64,000 nt of DNA from Lunularia cruciata (GCA_948567375.1 OX419760.1:3596001-3660000); one strand, 5' to 3'; numbered from the stretch's first letter, positions 10,701-23,112 are shown. Translations and numbers: made by a program. The notes: a model not told the origin generated them from the letters alone.

Positions 10701-10890
10701 TCCTGAGTGTCATTGCTGTCGATGTGGTCGCTCGTCTCACGTGGGCATCCCAAGTGGTCCAATCATAGTCCTTGTGCATCCTTCCCACATGGGTCTTTAC
10801 CCCTTGCAAGGTAAAGCGTCGGTGACACACCGGGCATGGTGTATCCCGACCCGCTCTAGGCGACCCCACATGGGAAGGTGTAGCCATGGC
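7718..10890 (-). pseudogene. Single-ORF RT-nuclease polyprotein, non-LTR copy B
   Basis: From the inner ATG (MATPSHVGSPRAG) the protein shows: a C2H2 finger (CPVC, then 11 residues, H, 4 residues, H) near residues 15-37; a basic linker; RT with GGIRPIAIGE, LQVDVENAFNSVS, HQGDPLGG and SLADDTHIVG; a CCHC knuckle CECGSTLDAAAVHMTRC; and a nuclease with RADLYLVRDDQVTVAD then KVSKYRGM. It ends SIGA at a palindromic stop. In-frame stops lie near 10275 (TGA), 9334 (TAG), 9043 (TGA), 8615 (TAG) and just before the nuclease domain (TAG, about 8316). One frameshift lies near 8770. Most stops look like CGA to TGA or CAG to TAG changes, expected from cytosine methylation decay. The long RT piece spans 9337-10266. 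Confidence 0.85.
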
Positions 10891-11400
10891 TAGCACAAGA
10901 ATAGTGATAGTAACACATGATACTTCTCTCCACATCTCCCCATGTCTGCAAAACCACAACCCCTCACATCCCAACTCACATAAGAAAACAATCTCTCCAA
11001 ACCCTAAAATCTATAAACTCTCATAACTTTCAATTTCTATCTCCAAAATTTTCAAATTAAATTCCCATGGAACTTAATCATGAAAACCCAGAGATTAGAA
11101 ATGAAAATTCACAACCCATCACTCTCAATGTATAATGATCACTCTCAACCCTAAAAAAGCTAAAAAACTTCATAACTTTCTACTCCATTCTCCATAGTCT
11201 TCAATCTAGGTGCCAATAGAACAAAAATTGAAAAACGAAGAGAATCATCTATTCACTCGAAGGCTACATCCTAGAGAGCACTCAGAATTTATCAAAATTG
11301 TCTCCCGTCTCTCCCTCTCCTCTCCCGTCTCCACACTCTCCCGCAGCTCCTCCCGCAGGGTCATCACCATATGCAAAGGGAGAAAAGAAACCAAGTGCCG

Positions 11401-12014
11401 GTGCTTATGAAATATGATAGTAACTGTAGCAATAAGTTGTGGAGGATGAAATAGTGAATATCTGTATCCGAATGAAGGAAGTCGCAATGCCCTCGAAAGC
11501 TCCGGATAGCCAAGCTCCCATGCGAATATGTCGGGGAGAATAACTAGGAACAAAGCGTGATTTTACGTCTATTAGACACAAGTTTAGATGTGTTGGAGGT
11601 GGGCCTTGTACACGACTGACTTTCAAGCATTTTTCTTGATTTTTGAACCAATTCGAGAAAATCAAGATGTTCCAGCATCTTTAAACCTGCCGAGTTTTGG
11701 ATCCAGCAGACGCCTTTTCATGTCTATAAACCTCTGGTGATAAGTTCCACAATATCTGCAGGATTAGCATTGCATAACTACATAGGTAGCACTGAAGTGG
11801 AATAAGTGGAAATATTACTGGATCTCGAAGGGATTTCGTCGTTTTTAGGTCATGCAGCGATTCTTTAACTCTTTCTTCATTGCTTGCAAAGATTTAGGGG
11901 CAAAGTGAGTCCGGAGTTAGAGGAGTCCATGTCCAAAGTGGATAACGAGAGATACATTCCATGTTGCATGCACTTCTGCCCTGTATTAAACGGCATGTTA
12001 ATAGATTTGAAGTT
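11401..12014. other. Intergenic stretch, nothing recognised
   Basis: About 600 bp between two non-LTR copies that point away from each other, with their 5' ends facing. It is mixed-composition DNA without a gene, RNA or clear repeat. Confidence 0.5.
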
Positions 12015-14880
12015 TATGGGAGAGAGGGAGAGAGGTACAACGAGCGGGAGAGAAAGTGAGAAATGAGAGAAAGTATATTATCAAATTTTGGAGAGTTCAC
12101 CTAAATACGAGTGAATAATAGAATCTATTCGGTTTTCAATTTCTGTTCCAGTAGTACCTGGATGGAAGGATATGGAGAATCGAGTAGAAAATTATGATTA
12201 CTTTAAGATTTTTTAGGGTTTAGAGTGATTACTTCACATTGAGAGTGATGGGTTGAGAATTTTCATTCATAATCTCTCGGTATTGATGCTTGAATTTCAT
12301 GGGAATTATTTTTTTTTTAAGTTTTGAGTATTCATGCTTGAATTTCATGGGAATTTTGTTTGAAAAGTTTTCAGATGGGAAGTTTCAAAATCAACTTTTC
12401 AAAGAGATCAAATCTTGATATATTGCTTGTTGCACAAGCACAGTGCACTATCCTTTGCCTCTCTTCATGAGGCTTGTCAAGGATGGTATATGAACACCTT
12501 AGAGATTACTTTTAGACAGACGATCCTTCTAGTGGATTTATCAAGTTGTTTCAGGTGGTTGCAACAATAGCAAGTGAAATATTCCTATGTCAATTAGTTG
12601 GGTGTTAGGTGCTAGCCGACTTCTCATGATGGAGAAGGACATATGGAACATTGGACCAATTGTTATTAGAGATATACTTTTGTGCTTGATTAGCCACTCC
12701 ATTGTCCTTGAGCATTAATCTCACTCCAAGAGAACCTCAATTCACATCCATTTGGAGTACCTGCACTTGGAGGTTGTGAGGCTATATCTCTAGACATAAG
12801 GGCACTCTTAGATATCCATCCGGGGTGAATCATCCTATAGGTGGATGTTGAGAATGCTTTTAATAACATCTCTTGAGCATCCATCTCTAGAGAGCTTAGG
12901 GAGGCCGGTAGATCCTTTGCGAGTCTCATTCCTTTTGTGCGGTCATTTTATGGCTCTCTTGCTTCTCTTTACTACCAGCATAGTTGGTGATAGGTGGGAG
13001 TCACCATCTTGGAATTAGTTGTTGATACACAATAGGGAGATCTTTTAGGGGGACCTTTGTTTGCCATGGCTCCCTTCAGAGCTCTCCTATCTACTAGTTT
13101 GGCCATGCCAGGTTGTATATTTCCCTCCTTTGCAGACGATACATACATTATGGACCATGTAGATCAGATTAGGCATGCCTTTGATCACTTGACTAGTGAG
13201 TTACATCTTGTAGGCTCGAGAGTCAAGATGTCAAAGTGCAGAGCATGGTCCCCTTTAGGTATTCCTGCCTACCTTGAGCTTCCATACGGGTGTGTCACAT
13301 CTACATATGGACTATGTGTTCTTCGAGTGCTAGTCGGATCCAAGGATTTTGTCACATGCTTCTTAGACATTGTCCTTATAGAAGATATTCTCCATGTGGA
13401 TGACATTCTTCTTTTAGGAGATCCGTAGGTGATATTTGGTATACTCTCCTCTAGTATTACCTGTTAAGCAACTTACCTTCTCCACACGGTTCTCCCTTCC
13501 CTGAATTTCTTATCACATTTGTGACCTTTTGTAGAAGGCTTATGGGAATCTTTCGTGATATCATTGGACCAAGGACAATTGAGTGTGTGACGAGAGATTT
13601 GGCATGTAGACATACATCTCTACCGGCCTCGCGCAGAAGGGTAGGTCTCTTGCCAATGGAGTAGACATCAATAGCATTTTTGGGTGGTTGTGCACTCTCA
13701 ACAACCCTACTCTCCTCCCATTTTGTGGTTGTTGATAGGCCAATTTTGGAAGCATATGTGGCCGAGGTGGAGGAAGGATCCTTCTCTTTAAGTGTTATTG
13801 TGGGTCTATCCCCACAAGCACGAGAAGACCTTCCATCCTTTGCTTCACTACCATCAAATTGGACAAGAGGTTTGCAATCTTCCTTGAAGGAGTGAGAGTG
13901 TACGCATACGTTACTTTCTCTTAGTTGACTCGTCCATTCCTTGGGCCACTAGAGCACATCTTCACTCTTGCTCTGGCAAGGGGGCAGGCTTTTGGATCTT
14001 AGCTCGACCATATATCAGGGCATGCCAACTTGCACCATCCACCTTCTCTATAATGATGATATTCTGCCTAGGTTTGGTCCACCTATTTGCATCTTTGTTA
14101 CTCACTTGTGAGTGGGGTTCTACACTAGATGCAACAAGGGTCCATATGACACGGTGTCCTTTTGGAGGATAGAAGATAGCTACCCATGATATCATCACAG
14201 ATATAGTGTTTGCTATGGCACGAGAGAGTGGATACCTTGCTTGGAGGGAAAGTTCGTATGTTTTGCAGACAACACGTGTCAGAGCATACTTATACTTGGT
14301 CTGAGATGATCAAGTGATAGTGGCAAATGTTGTGGTTATAGATCTTACAAGTGATGCAATTTTGGATGGATTGATTACTCATCCTCCTAGATGGGCGGCC
14401 GGTGGAGTAGTAGCACACAAGGTCTCCAAGTATAGGGGTATGCAGCAAGGTCGCCTCTTTGTTTCTCTAGCCTTGGAGTTTATATGGAACAATGTACATG
14501 ACATTTGACACATTTGTCATGGAGTGCACTAGAGCTTATCATATTAGACGTGAAGGGTATCACTCTCACTCCCACTCTCACTCTCATCCTTTGTAGCATA
14601 CTTTAGACAACGTGTGTCCCTTGCTTTACAAAGAACATTGGTTGCTGTAAACCGTAAGAGAGCAATCACATTAGATGATACTTACTTGGATGCTCCAATA
14701 GTTTAAAGACCTTACAACTTGAATGGCTCCAATATCTTAGGTGTGGTAGGGCAAAATTTCTCATATCAGTACTACTAGGGCTTAGCCCCATTTGACCTCT
14801 TTTGTCTCTCCCTTGTATGGCTTGATGGGGTCTTCCCAATCCTTCATGTGTTCTATGTGGTCACCTTTCCACAATTTGAA
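12015..14880 (+). mobile_element. RLE-type non-LTR retrotransposon, copy C (internal deletion)
   Basis: The 5' UTR at 12015-12420 matches the 5' UTR of copy B (TTTTTTAGGGTTTAGAGTGA, GAGAGTGATGGGTTGAG). Coding similarity then resumes near 12440 in the middle of the RT N-terminal region. About 0.8 kb, including the C2H2 finger, is therefore missing. The rest runs through RT, knuckle and nuclease to the common 3' UTR. It carries many more substitutions and stops than copies A or B. The 5' UTR also contains a local duplication of a TGCTTGAATTTCATGGGAATT-like phrase near 12290-12355. Confidence 0.8.
12440..14780 (+). pseudogene. Decayed RT-nuclease ORF, non-LTR copy C
   Basis: Recognisable blocks are the RT palm at 13057-13428 (AMAPFRALLSTSLAMPG and SFADDTYIMD), the FGILSS region, the knuckle (CECGSTLDA-equivalent) near 14110, the shared TAG just after CPFGG near 14170, and the nuclease region with KVSKYRGMQQG near 14430. 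The nuclease Asp positions are altered: RAD has become RAY, and a stop follows LYLV. The copy is non-functional. Confidence 0.75.
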
Positions 14881-15458
14881 GTATTCATTAGTAACATGAC
14901 AAGGCTTGAATATTTCTTTAGTGAGTATTTGAGTGAATTTGACCTTTACAAATACTGAAATTGAGCCGATTTCCATGGGGAGGTTCAACGGAGGCCTGGG
15001 GACTAGGCCCTGTAAGTGGTGGGAGTAATGGCACGTAAAAAACAATCTTAAAGTGCAAGGTACATGGAATTGGTCATCTCATTTTGCAGACTTCCACTCT
15101 TGGCGAAAACTTCTCATGGAGTCACGGGTTCCCAGGACAACGCGAGCAGTACTTACCTTGAACAAATTATGACGCGTCATACGCAGTCTATTAACACCAA
15201 TGTGGGCATGAGTAAATCTTTTGAAAGAATTGAAGGAAAAAGTATCCGATGTCCAGCAAGGGCCAGTATGGATCCCCACTACGAGCGGGTCGGTAATCAG
15301 CAAAGAACAGAGCCAGAACTGTACATTTGGGTTCAAACCAGCAAAGAACATGTATCGAACGTTAATCACCAAATGACTGAGGCTTCAAGTATGTCAAAAA
15401 GTGATGGATGTACATGGTTCCTGAGGTCAGTGCGGTATCAAGAACGTTGCCCCGAAAA
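14881..15458. other. Intergenic stretch, no gene recognised
   Basis: About 580 bp. An open frame of 135 codons at 15064-15471 has no known domain, biased composition and no neighbour support, so I do not call it a gene. Confidence 0.45.
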
Positions 15459-15589
15459 GTCTTCAAGGTGAGGCCGCGAGACACATAAGATAACAAGAAG
15501 GATGGGAAGACCACCAAGCCGAACAAGGGGAAAACTTACGAGGTAAAATGGGGCTAAGCCCAACAGCACGTCTTCCACGTCTTCAAGGT
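15459..15589. repeat. 11-bp target-site duplication around copy E
   Basis: GTCTTCAAGGT occurs at 15459-15469 and again at 15579-15589, directly bordering the non-LTR fragment. It is the only clear duplication I could match for this family in the window. Confidence 0.75.
15470..15578 (-). mobile_element. RLE-type non-LTR copy E (3' UTR only) with target duplication
   Basis: About 109 bp corresponding to the stop-codon palindrome and 3' UTR of the family on the minus strand (GGGCTTAGCCCCATTTTACC, TTCCCATCCTTC). It is flanked by the exact 11-bp direct repeat GTCTTCAAGGT at 15459-15469 and 15579-15589. Severe 5' truncation plus a target-site duplication is the signature of target-primed reverse transcription. 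The 5' junction carries a short extra CACGTCTTC repeat. Confidence 0.8.
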
Positions 15590-15926
15590 CAAGGATAGAC
15601 TTGGCATATGGTGGGGAAAAGTGAGATGCATAGGAAAGGAAGAAACTTTATCCATAATGAGATCTGGTATCGTTCACTGACTCAGATCTAGCATATGAAG
15701 AAACGTTGTACATTGCATATCTTCAAACCAGTTGCGTGCCTTTTTGCCTATGACGGGAATATCGCGTGAGGCACCTGCTAATTCCTTACTGATTCGGTAA
15801 CTGTTGAGCATTCAAACAGGAAGCAACCAATTAAACTCTAGCAAAACTGAGCGGATGCATATTGCGAAAATTTATATAGTTGGACAAGACTTGAAGAGTT
15901 TTCTTCCATACGAGTCACTGATTATT

Positions 15927-18900
15927 TTATTGAGTTTTTCGTAGCCTAGCAGCAAAGGCACCATCAATCAAATCCCTGTGAGGTTGTGACACAAAGAAGC
16001 CTTCTTCGGAGACCAGTTTCTTCGGAATGAAACCTTCAGCGGATTCGACTAGGAACTCCTGCAGTTGATGAAAAAAATCGCTGAGTTATAAGTAAACATG
16101 AACAAAGGTTGATTGGAAGAATCATCAACCTACTCTATGCGGAGAATAAAGTTGCTTCTTGTTTTTAAAGGGGACTACAAGTTCCACTGAAATTAATTTG
16201 CAAATTGGAAAAGCGAGGTGTACTTACGGGCTGCCTGCTGACGAAGGCCGCCACCCGCTCGTGGTTCTCGGCAGGCTCAATGGAGCAAGTGCTGTACACA
16301 AGTATTCCACCTGGTTTTACCATTCTACATTCCAAAAAGAAGTATCCGTCAGCACAAAACTAGATGGCACATAACAACCACCCGAAGACCTTGTAAGTTG
16401 ACCTTCAAAACACAAGTGGTAGCTAGGCTCGTCCTTTAAAGAAAATGATGAGCTACAAGTGACGGAAAAGGGAGCTGTGAGCACTACGAATTTGCCCACC
16501 TTGCAGCTGAATCAAGGAGTTCGTCTTGGAGGTCATTGAGCCCAAGTATGTCCTCGGGTGTTCTTCGCCACCTGAGGTCTGCCCTCTGCGTAACAAGAAA
16601 ATAGTATGGCACGTCAGATGCATGACCATGACATGCATCCAGAATTCTGAAGGCCGGGCACTAGAGCAAGTAAAGCACACAAGCATCTATAATCCTACTA
16701 AACAGGCGTCCACAACTAACTCGAGATCTTGAGATCTTTAGTACAGGCCATCCTGCATGGTAACTTGATGCATAAGTGATTATAATGCAATAAAGCTTCA
16801 ATTAGACCTTTTCATGGCAACATGTGAAAGCTATCATAGATTGCAAAAACAAGGTTCACTGCGCTATCTCCAGCCACTTACTTTTGACAAAACACCCAAC
16901 CCACTGCAAGGAGCATCTAATAGCACTTTATCTGCAGTGCCAGCTACACTATCCTGCAGATACAGAAAATAAGTTTGACAGGTCAGTATTTCAGCTAGAA
17001 GGATCTACTATGAAGAACTCTCCACATCATCTGTGCGCAACGACTTCTCTATAAACATTTTGTAACTAAAGAGCATGCGTAGTAGGAAATGCGAAGCATA
17101 CAATGACTAGACATCACAAGGTAATGAGGAAAATCAAAGATCAATACCTTCAAACCATTATGAACCAGCATACAAGAAGGATCGTGTGTAAAAAAAAGAC
17201 CGACATAACATCCCAATAGGAGTGGTCATGTATGTAATCATGTCAAGCAGCCTAGTGTTCATGAATAGCTCCACCATGTTGAGATAGCGAAAAAAGCTTT
17301 GGGAAGAGAAAGCCCTTACCGCATAGTTCCGAAGATCTATAGCTACTGTGCTCACTACACCCGAGACTCCTTGCTGTTCTGCTGCTTCCTTAAGTATACG
17401 CAAACGGCCTTCATTGATATCCACTGCAACCACTTTCCCTGTTTCGACAAAACGCTTTTCGATTAGCCCAGCGGCCTTTTCTGCGTCCCCTCCGTAGTTT
17501 ACTTTCTTGAGTTTCTAGACAAGTTGTCGCGCTTGGAATTGGTTGGCATTCCTTTTACACTCAGAATCTCCATGGATTATAGCTAGTCTTAACTATGTTA
17601 TTGTTTTACAGCAAATGAAAATCGTTACGGAGATCCAAGCCGCTCGTTGTGGATGCACTTGCAGATATCCTTAAAGCGCAAGTTCGTAAACTCATGAGAT
17701 ATTTACAACTTTTTTGCTTAAAGGGAAAACGAGAAGACATCTCACCGTTTCCATCCAACTTAGCCGCAAGAAACAGAGCTTTGCCGCCTGGGGCGGCACA
17801 GCAATCAATGATGTGGTCACCTGGTTGTGGGTCAACGACAGATACAACTAGACCTGGATCACCAACAAATCCGTAAGGACTGCAGGCCTCTCTAAAAAGC
17901 ATTCTCATTTTCAGATAATTCAAGCTGGCACCTACTGAGCCAGATATTCTTACAAAAGTCACTTATGCAGTTAGATAGTAACAGTTCTTGTTTTAGTATG
18001 GCTCCCAAGACAGGGAGTTGCCCACTTGTGTCGCATTCCCACCCATCAACCAATTTATCAACGTTGCTTCAAAATATACTCAGAGAAAGTTGCAAATTAG
18101 GTATACAAACATAAGACTAAAGCTCAAGCATTGTCTGTCTAAAGCAATGTACCTGCACTTTCATCTTGTACTGCACAATGCCCAGTTTGAAGCAATCCTG
18201 CTCGAAGAACGTCCTGAGTTTCCAGTTTCCACATTGACTTGAGGTTGTTTAGCTTGCTTTTCACCCTCCATACTTCCACCAAGACACAAAAGACTACTAC
18301 CCTACATGGAGAGACCATCAGCAACTAAGTACGTACCTCGTAAACCCCTGAATCAACAAATTTAGTATACAGCAGCACGTAGGAATAGCACACCTCAAAG
18401 AGAAAGTGCTATACTCACCTAGGAATCGATAAACTACAATTATTCCCAAGTCATCACAAGTCTCACCTGCATACCTATGGAAAGCCTTATAAATTCCGGC
18501 ACATAAGGAGACCTAACGTGTGCAACCTGCACACATCAATAAACTATTATCCAAATCCAGTAGCGCTTCAATCACATGCTTTAGTGCTTGACTCTTACAG
18601 ACTCTTCACCATCGTCAAATGTTCAAATAGATCAGAAGAAGGATTTGTGTGAAATAGTAATATGGCACTCCCTCGATGCAGGCTCAACCACAACTTACCT
18701 CCAGCTTAGTTAACTCTGCACTAAGGGCTTCTGGTGACACACCTCGTGCAATATTTGCCCTGCACGACATGTTCCCACCTTTTATGGACACCAATGCACC
18801 TCAGACCTATGTATAGACTTTGGGCTTAAGCAAAAATAACACAAGAACAACTTGGGGCTAGCGGTGAGACCGTAAGGATTTGTATCTCATGTCAGTATCT

Positions 18901-21900
18901 CCCTCAAGATGACATACTCCTAGATCTTCAGGACGTGCTGCGGCTTCCAGGTAATCTGGCAACATAAACAGTAAATACTAACCTCAGAGCGAAAGTAGGC
19001 CTCTTATTATTGTACTGCAAAAGTTCAATAGTTCCCTCCTTCCCATATCGTGTCATCCATTTCCTCACCATCCACTGCAAGAGCAATGAATTCAATCAGA
19101 TGTGAGGTACCTCTAGAACTATGTTAAGCTGAAAATTTTGCAGCACCCCGCTGGACTATCATACTTCTGAGCAACAGTACTTCTATAATAGTTGCAACAT
19201 TTCGAAATCGGTAAGTACTGACAAACTTCAGAAATATCGTTAGCAATCAATATTACCACCACATCTGGTGTCTAGTATCAAGCAAGAACGTAGGGAGTAG
19301 ACTTTGTATGTTCTGAATTAATATTGGTATTATTTATATAGTGCACATAAGGTTCTGCAAACTGCAGCTCAGACAAGGGACCTGATTGATCAGCGCAAGA
19401 ATCTGAATTACTTGGATCGTGGATGACACGATCTATATGGTCTTTGCTCTTTGGTTGCTTCCTGGGGTTCATTTAGATTGTGGATGACAAATGCACATAA
19501 CTCCAATGAAAAGTAGAGAATACTCACATGGTGGATGCACAAATACCTAAGACTCCAGGACATGAACGATTGTAAAGATGTTACCAAAGGAAACCATAAG
19601 ACCTCACGGCATTGGGGCATCGGTTATTCATGGGATGGTAAGTAAAGAGAGAAGGGAAGAGAAAATAATCAGGAGAACTGGTCATACCACGGGATGAGAA
19701 TGAATGGTAGCAAGCGCTCTTGCTTGTGCGCGGTCATCTCCACCCAGCACGGGTGAGGGGTGACTACCCCGTTCCTGATAAGGCATGACAATAATTCAGA
19801 GCTCATTGAAAATCCATCTACAAAAATCACATTTATTCTAGTCAACACTACTATCCTACATATATCCAAGTCTGAGAATGCACATATGGTTTCTACACTT
19901 TATTGATAAGACAGACTTCGACCTCGACCAACCTGTGCCCTTGGTGGAGCGTGGGCACTACTGGATCGAACTTGGAGCGACTAACATGAAGCACCAGATT
20001 TTAGAAGTATACAACTCTCATCGGTAGTTGATTTCCATATTCAAAATCTAATAAGTCCAGGCAGGGTCCGGCCGCAGTAGACAATTACTTGTACCCTCAA
20101 ACAAAGCTATCCCAAGTGAGATTGACAAGTCCGAACATGTCCGACACAACTTTACGTTAGAGCGTGACTGAGTAGAAGAGAACCTGATTGGCGGCAATGG
20201 CTCGAAGGAGACCGTTGACCATGTTCCCAGCACCAGGCCTTAAGGCTATTTTGGCAAGTTGCGTGTTCTGAGTACATATTCAGAGCTTTGTTAGTATGAG
20301 AAACATGGTTTACTAAAGAGGAGGAAAATGCATGCCAGTAAACAAATCTCAAAAATGTAAAGTGATCATAAGCCTGGCCTTCTTTTGTATAGGTTCTGTG
20401 AATAAAGACCAAATATTCAAACTTTCGGACTACGGAACACCAGTTCGAGATATCCGCTTGAGTATATCAAAACGTCTGGATTAAAACATTGTGGTCGGCA
20501 ATAATAGCTAGGCCAACTGACCTCGTTAACTACTGCGTGAGGCGACATCTCCAACTTCACAAGTTCATACACCCCCAATCGTAAAATCTGTGGGCAGGAA
20601 ACACAGAAGGTTACAATCAGCAGAACGTGTCTATGAACTCCGAGATATCTGCGAAAGACCTGGTGAAGCAGGAGGCTGTCCAAGACATCCAAATATCCCC
20701 CTGTAAATCCTGGATATCATTACGAAATAGGCAGTTGAATGCGGTTGGTATGACCTGTGTAAGTTCAGAAAACGTAATATGGTTTACCTGCCGAAGAAGA
20801 GGTTCCATACGGTCGTAGTCTCTTTCATCCCCTCTGAATAAGCTAAAAATTAGGTAGTCCAAGTAACGCTTCCATCGAATGATGCCCGCTACTTCCTCTG
20901 TGACCTGACGAACAATGTGCGTCTGTTAGACTTTCCTTAAGGTCAGCACATACCGTGTGCAAGAATACTAACGCGCTTAGACATCTGATGCTGTCTGCAG
21001 TATAAAGGAAGGAGATGGAGAATCTAGCTTTCGTTCATATTCACTAGTACTTGTTTTCTCTTGAAGCATCGGGAACTGGAGATAAAAGTTCAGCAATCTA
21101 CAGCACATCATCGTACCAGCCTTCTACCTCTTGGTTCCAGCTCCGCGGTGCTGAATCCAAGCGTCCGCTGGACATATTGCATCTCGCTTTTCGTATCTAT
21201 AGAAGAATCCCCGCTTAATATATCGGCATAAGCACCACCTTCTTCTATTCGTAATAAACGAACAACAGCAACTGCACGTATGTCACCAAGAAACAAGCCA
21301 GACTACTTAGTGAGATAGTACGGAAGGGTCAAATGTAATTAGGAAACACCAGGCTTTAGCTTCTTCCGCTGTGCGTACGGTTCCCGGAAAGTTATGATCA
21401 GGAGCTGCGAGGTAGAAGGAAAGCTCAAACAATGTTCTGTACAATGCTTGTACAGAATTATGCGCGTCGATGAAACCTCAGCTTCCTCACTTTGCCAAAG
21501 TAATATGGATCTAATGAACTCGAAGCTGGTTTTATGGAACTACTTCGGACTTAGTCCACATTGATGATTTCACCTCAGGTTGGCCTCATAAAGCCTAAGT
21601 AAGTCAGAGTTCTCAGATCTCTATGGCTGAAAGCTCTGACGTTTTAGCCACTGAGAGTGAACAGCTGCGTCCCACCAAATTAACAGTCGAAAAAGAAACA
21701 GAATTTACTGACAGTGGAGAACATGAATTACCTGCACGATGTGAAGAGATATCGTCCCTGAATTTTATGCGCTGCTGTCTCCTTTCACCAGTAGGCGCGT
21801 ATCTATTCTCATCACGCCCGGTCATACGCACATTCTTTTCCCTGTAGTAATTTCCTGATGCACAAATCCATGAAACTCTGTCCCTCCTACTACTGTTCTC

Positions 21901-22098
21901 GCCATGCTTGTTACCCCCAGAGCAAACTCTAGTACCTGAAAATTCTTTAGACCACAATTCTGTGTCGAACCGGGAACAGCGAGCAGCATTTCTCCGACAG
22001 AAACCAGTCCTTCCAGAAAGTCCCTGCCATATCTTGACCTCTGAAAACCCGTTTCTTACGGTGATCAAGGGCTGCGGGCAAAGGAATTTCATGGACAT
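15927..22098 (-). CDS. RsmB-like: RsmB-like rRNA cytosine-5 methyltransferase (NusB + NOL1/NOP2/Sun), probably plastid
   Basis: Sixteen exons join in frame (22098-21732, 21271-21117, 20904-20788, 20587-20522, 20267-20184, 19774-19688, 19074-18983, 18759-18699, 18526-18467, 18213-18153, 17853-17746, 17438-17320, 16953-16882, 16585-16500, 16324-16228, 16058-15927) to 1764 nt, 587 aa. All introns are GT-AG. The first about 115 residues are Ser/Arg-rich without a fold, consistent with a transit peptide. A NusB-type RNA-binding domain follows (RAVAVVRLLRIEEGGAYADI, ALRPGAGNMVNG). The methyltransferase has the SAM loop DCCAAPGGK (about 400-408), DAPCSG with Cys475 and STCS with the presumed nucleophile Cys525. 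It ends DGAFAARLRKTQ. The layout matches bacterial RsmB (16S m5C967) and the Arabidopsis NusB-domain NOL1/NOP2/sun protein. It likely methylates plastid 16S rRNA. The alternative start is the second Met, two codons on. Confidence 0.9.
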
Positions 22099-22261
22099 CT
22101 TTCCTCAACTAATTACAGCAGGAATGAACTGCTCTCCATATCCCTGGTCACAATTGCACTGCAAATCCTTACAACTCGTTACTGTACTTACCTGCCAACC
22201 TAAGATCTCAAAATTCAAACTCCAGTGTATCCCAATCCTCGAAAACCAACGAGAAATTTGA

Positions 22262-22732
22262 ATGACTTGTCTTTGTCTTGCATTATCTTCTTACGCTAGA
22301 GGAGAGGACCCCGCTAAGTTGGCGATTCTCTTTCTCCGGTGTGCTTCTAGGAGGAGTGTTCGACCTTCTTGAAATATTATTGGCCGCTGATATGGGGGAG
22401 ATGATATATCATATAATAGTTTCTGATATTAGAAAAACTTAAAATCGAGAGACTTTAGAAATTGTTGACATCAAGTGGATATTGCTGACATCGTCAGATA
22501 ATTAAGAATTAATATTAAATGCGTATATTGCTGTTGTGACTTATTTGCATAAGCATGACAAAGTAGTATACCGGAAGGTAACTATTAAGAAATGGAAGGA
22601 TTAATTTCTTCCTAAAAAGAAATATACATCATCATCACGTTTGAAGATACTAGTGTAGTCGGTCTAAAGAATTACTTTTAAAGTTTCGATCTAATTTTGA
22701 TGGTCTTATTCGTTCGTTAAATTATTTTGGAA
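22262..22732. other. Region upstream of the methyltransferase gene
   Basis: About 500 bp that should contain the methyltransferase promoter (transcription leftward from about 22100). Composition changes from balanced to AT-rich near 22400. No clear TATA box or other gene was identified. Confidence 0.4.
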
Positions 22733-23112
22733 TCCAATGTCACCACATTTGTGGTGTTGAAGCTAGATTGCTAGAATGTTGTGTAATAATCCTGTTGATA
22801 ATCAAGTATTTTTGTAATTATTTATGGACTTGTGGTTGATTGTACAATTTCATGTTCGGGATATTGATTACCTGTCATTTGTACCATCCAATGTATCTAC
22901 ACTATCATTAGGCCGAGAGACCTAGATTGATAGTAGAGGTATATTCTAGAAGTGCAACTCTATAGAGTTCATTTTTCTAATGTTGAGTTTCAAGTTCCTT
23001 GCTATGGTGGAAAGAAGCAAGCGAGCATCACTTGGAGTCTCTTAGCGAGAGTGGATATGGCTTGACTATGCCGGTGTCCAATTGTTGGTATAATGATTGA
23101 GTGAATTATCAA
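22733..23112 (+). repeat. Family B gypsy LTR relic
   Basis: This stretch aligns with the middle of the family B LTR at 39626-40295: a TGTCACC...CATTTGT...GTGTTG start, TTCGGGATATTGA, TAGAAGTGCAACTC, GAGTTC...TCTAATGTTGAG, GGCTATGGTGGAAAGAAG and CTTAGCGAGAGTGG...TATGGCTTGA. Neither of the terminal 105-bp repeats is present. Many substitutions show that it is old. Confidence 0.7.

Larger units (their letters stand above)
7635..11400 (-). mobile_element. RLE-type non-LTR retrotransposon, copy B (near full length)
   Basis: This is the most complete member, about 3.7 kb. In element orientation it has a 5' UTR of about 500 bp (11400 to 10890, starting in a GGGAGAG-rich stretch), a single long ORF from an ATG near 10888 to a stop at 7718-7720, and a short 3' UTR ending near the CTACGCGGTCGCC motif at about 7635. 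The 5' UTR matches those of copies C and D. No poly-A tail or LTR is present. A single ORF, RT and C-terminal nuclease put it in the RLE group of non-LTR elements rather than the L1 or RTE groups that dominate known plant LINEs. Confidence 0.85.

Noticed and set aside
15064..15471. 135-codon open frame
   Set aside because: No recognisable domain, and it ends next to a non-LTR insertion site. Coding status is unsupported.
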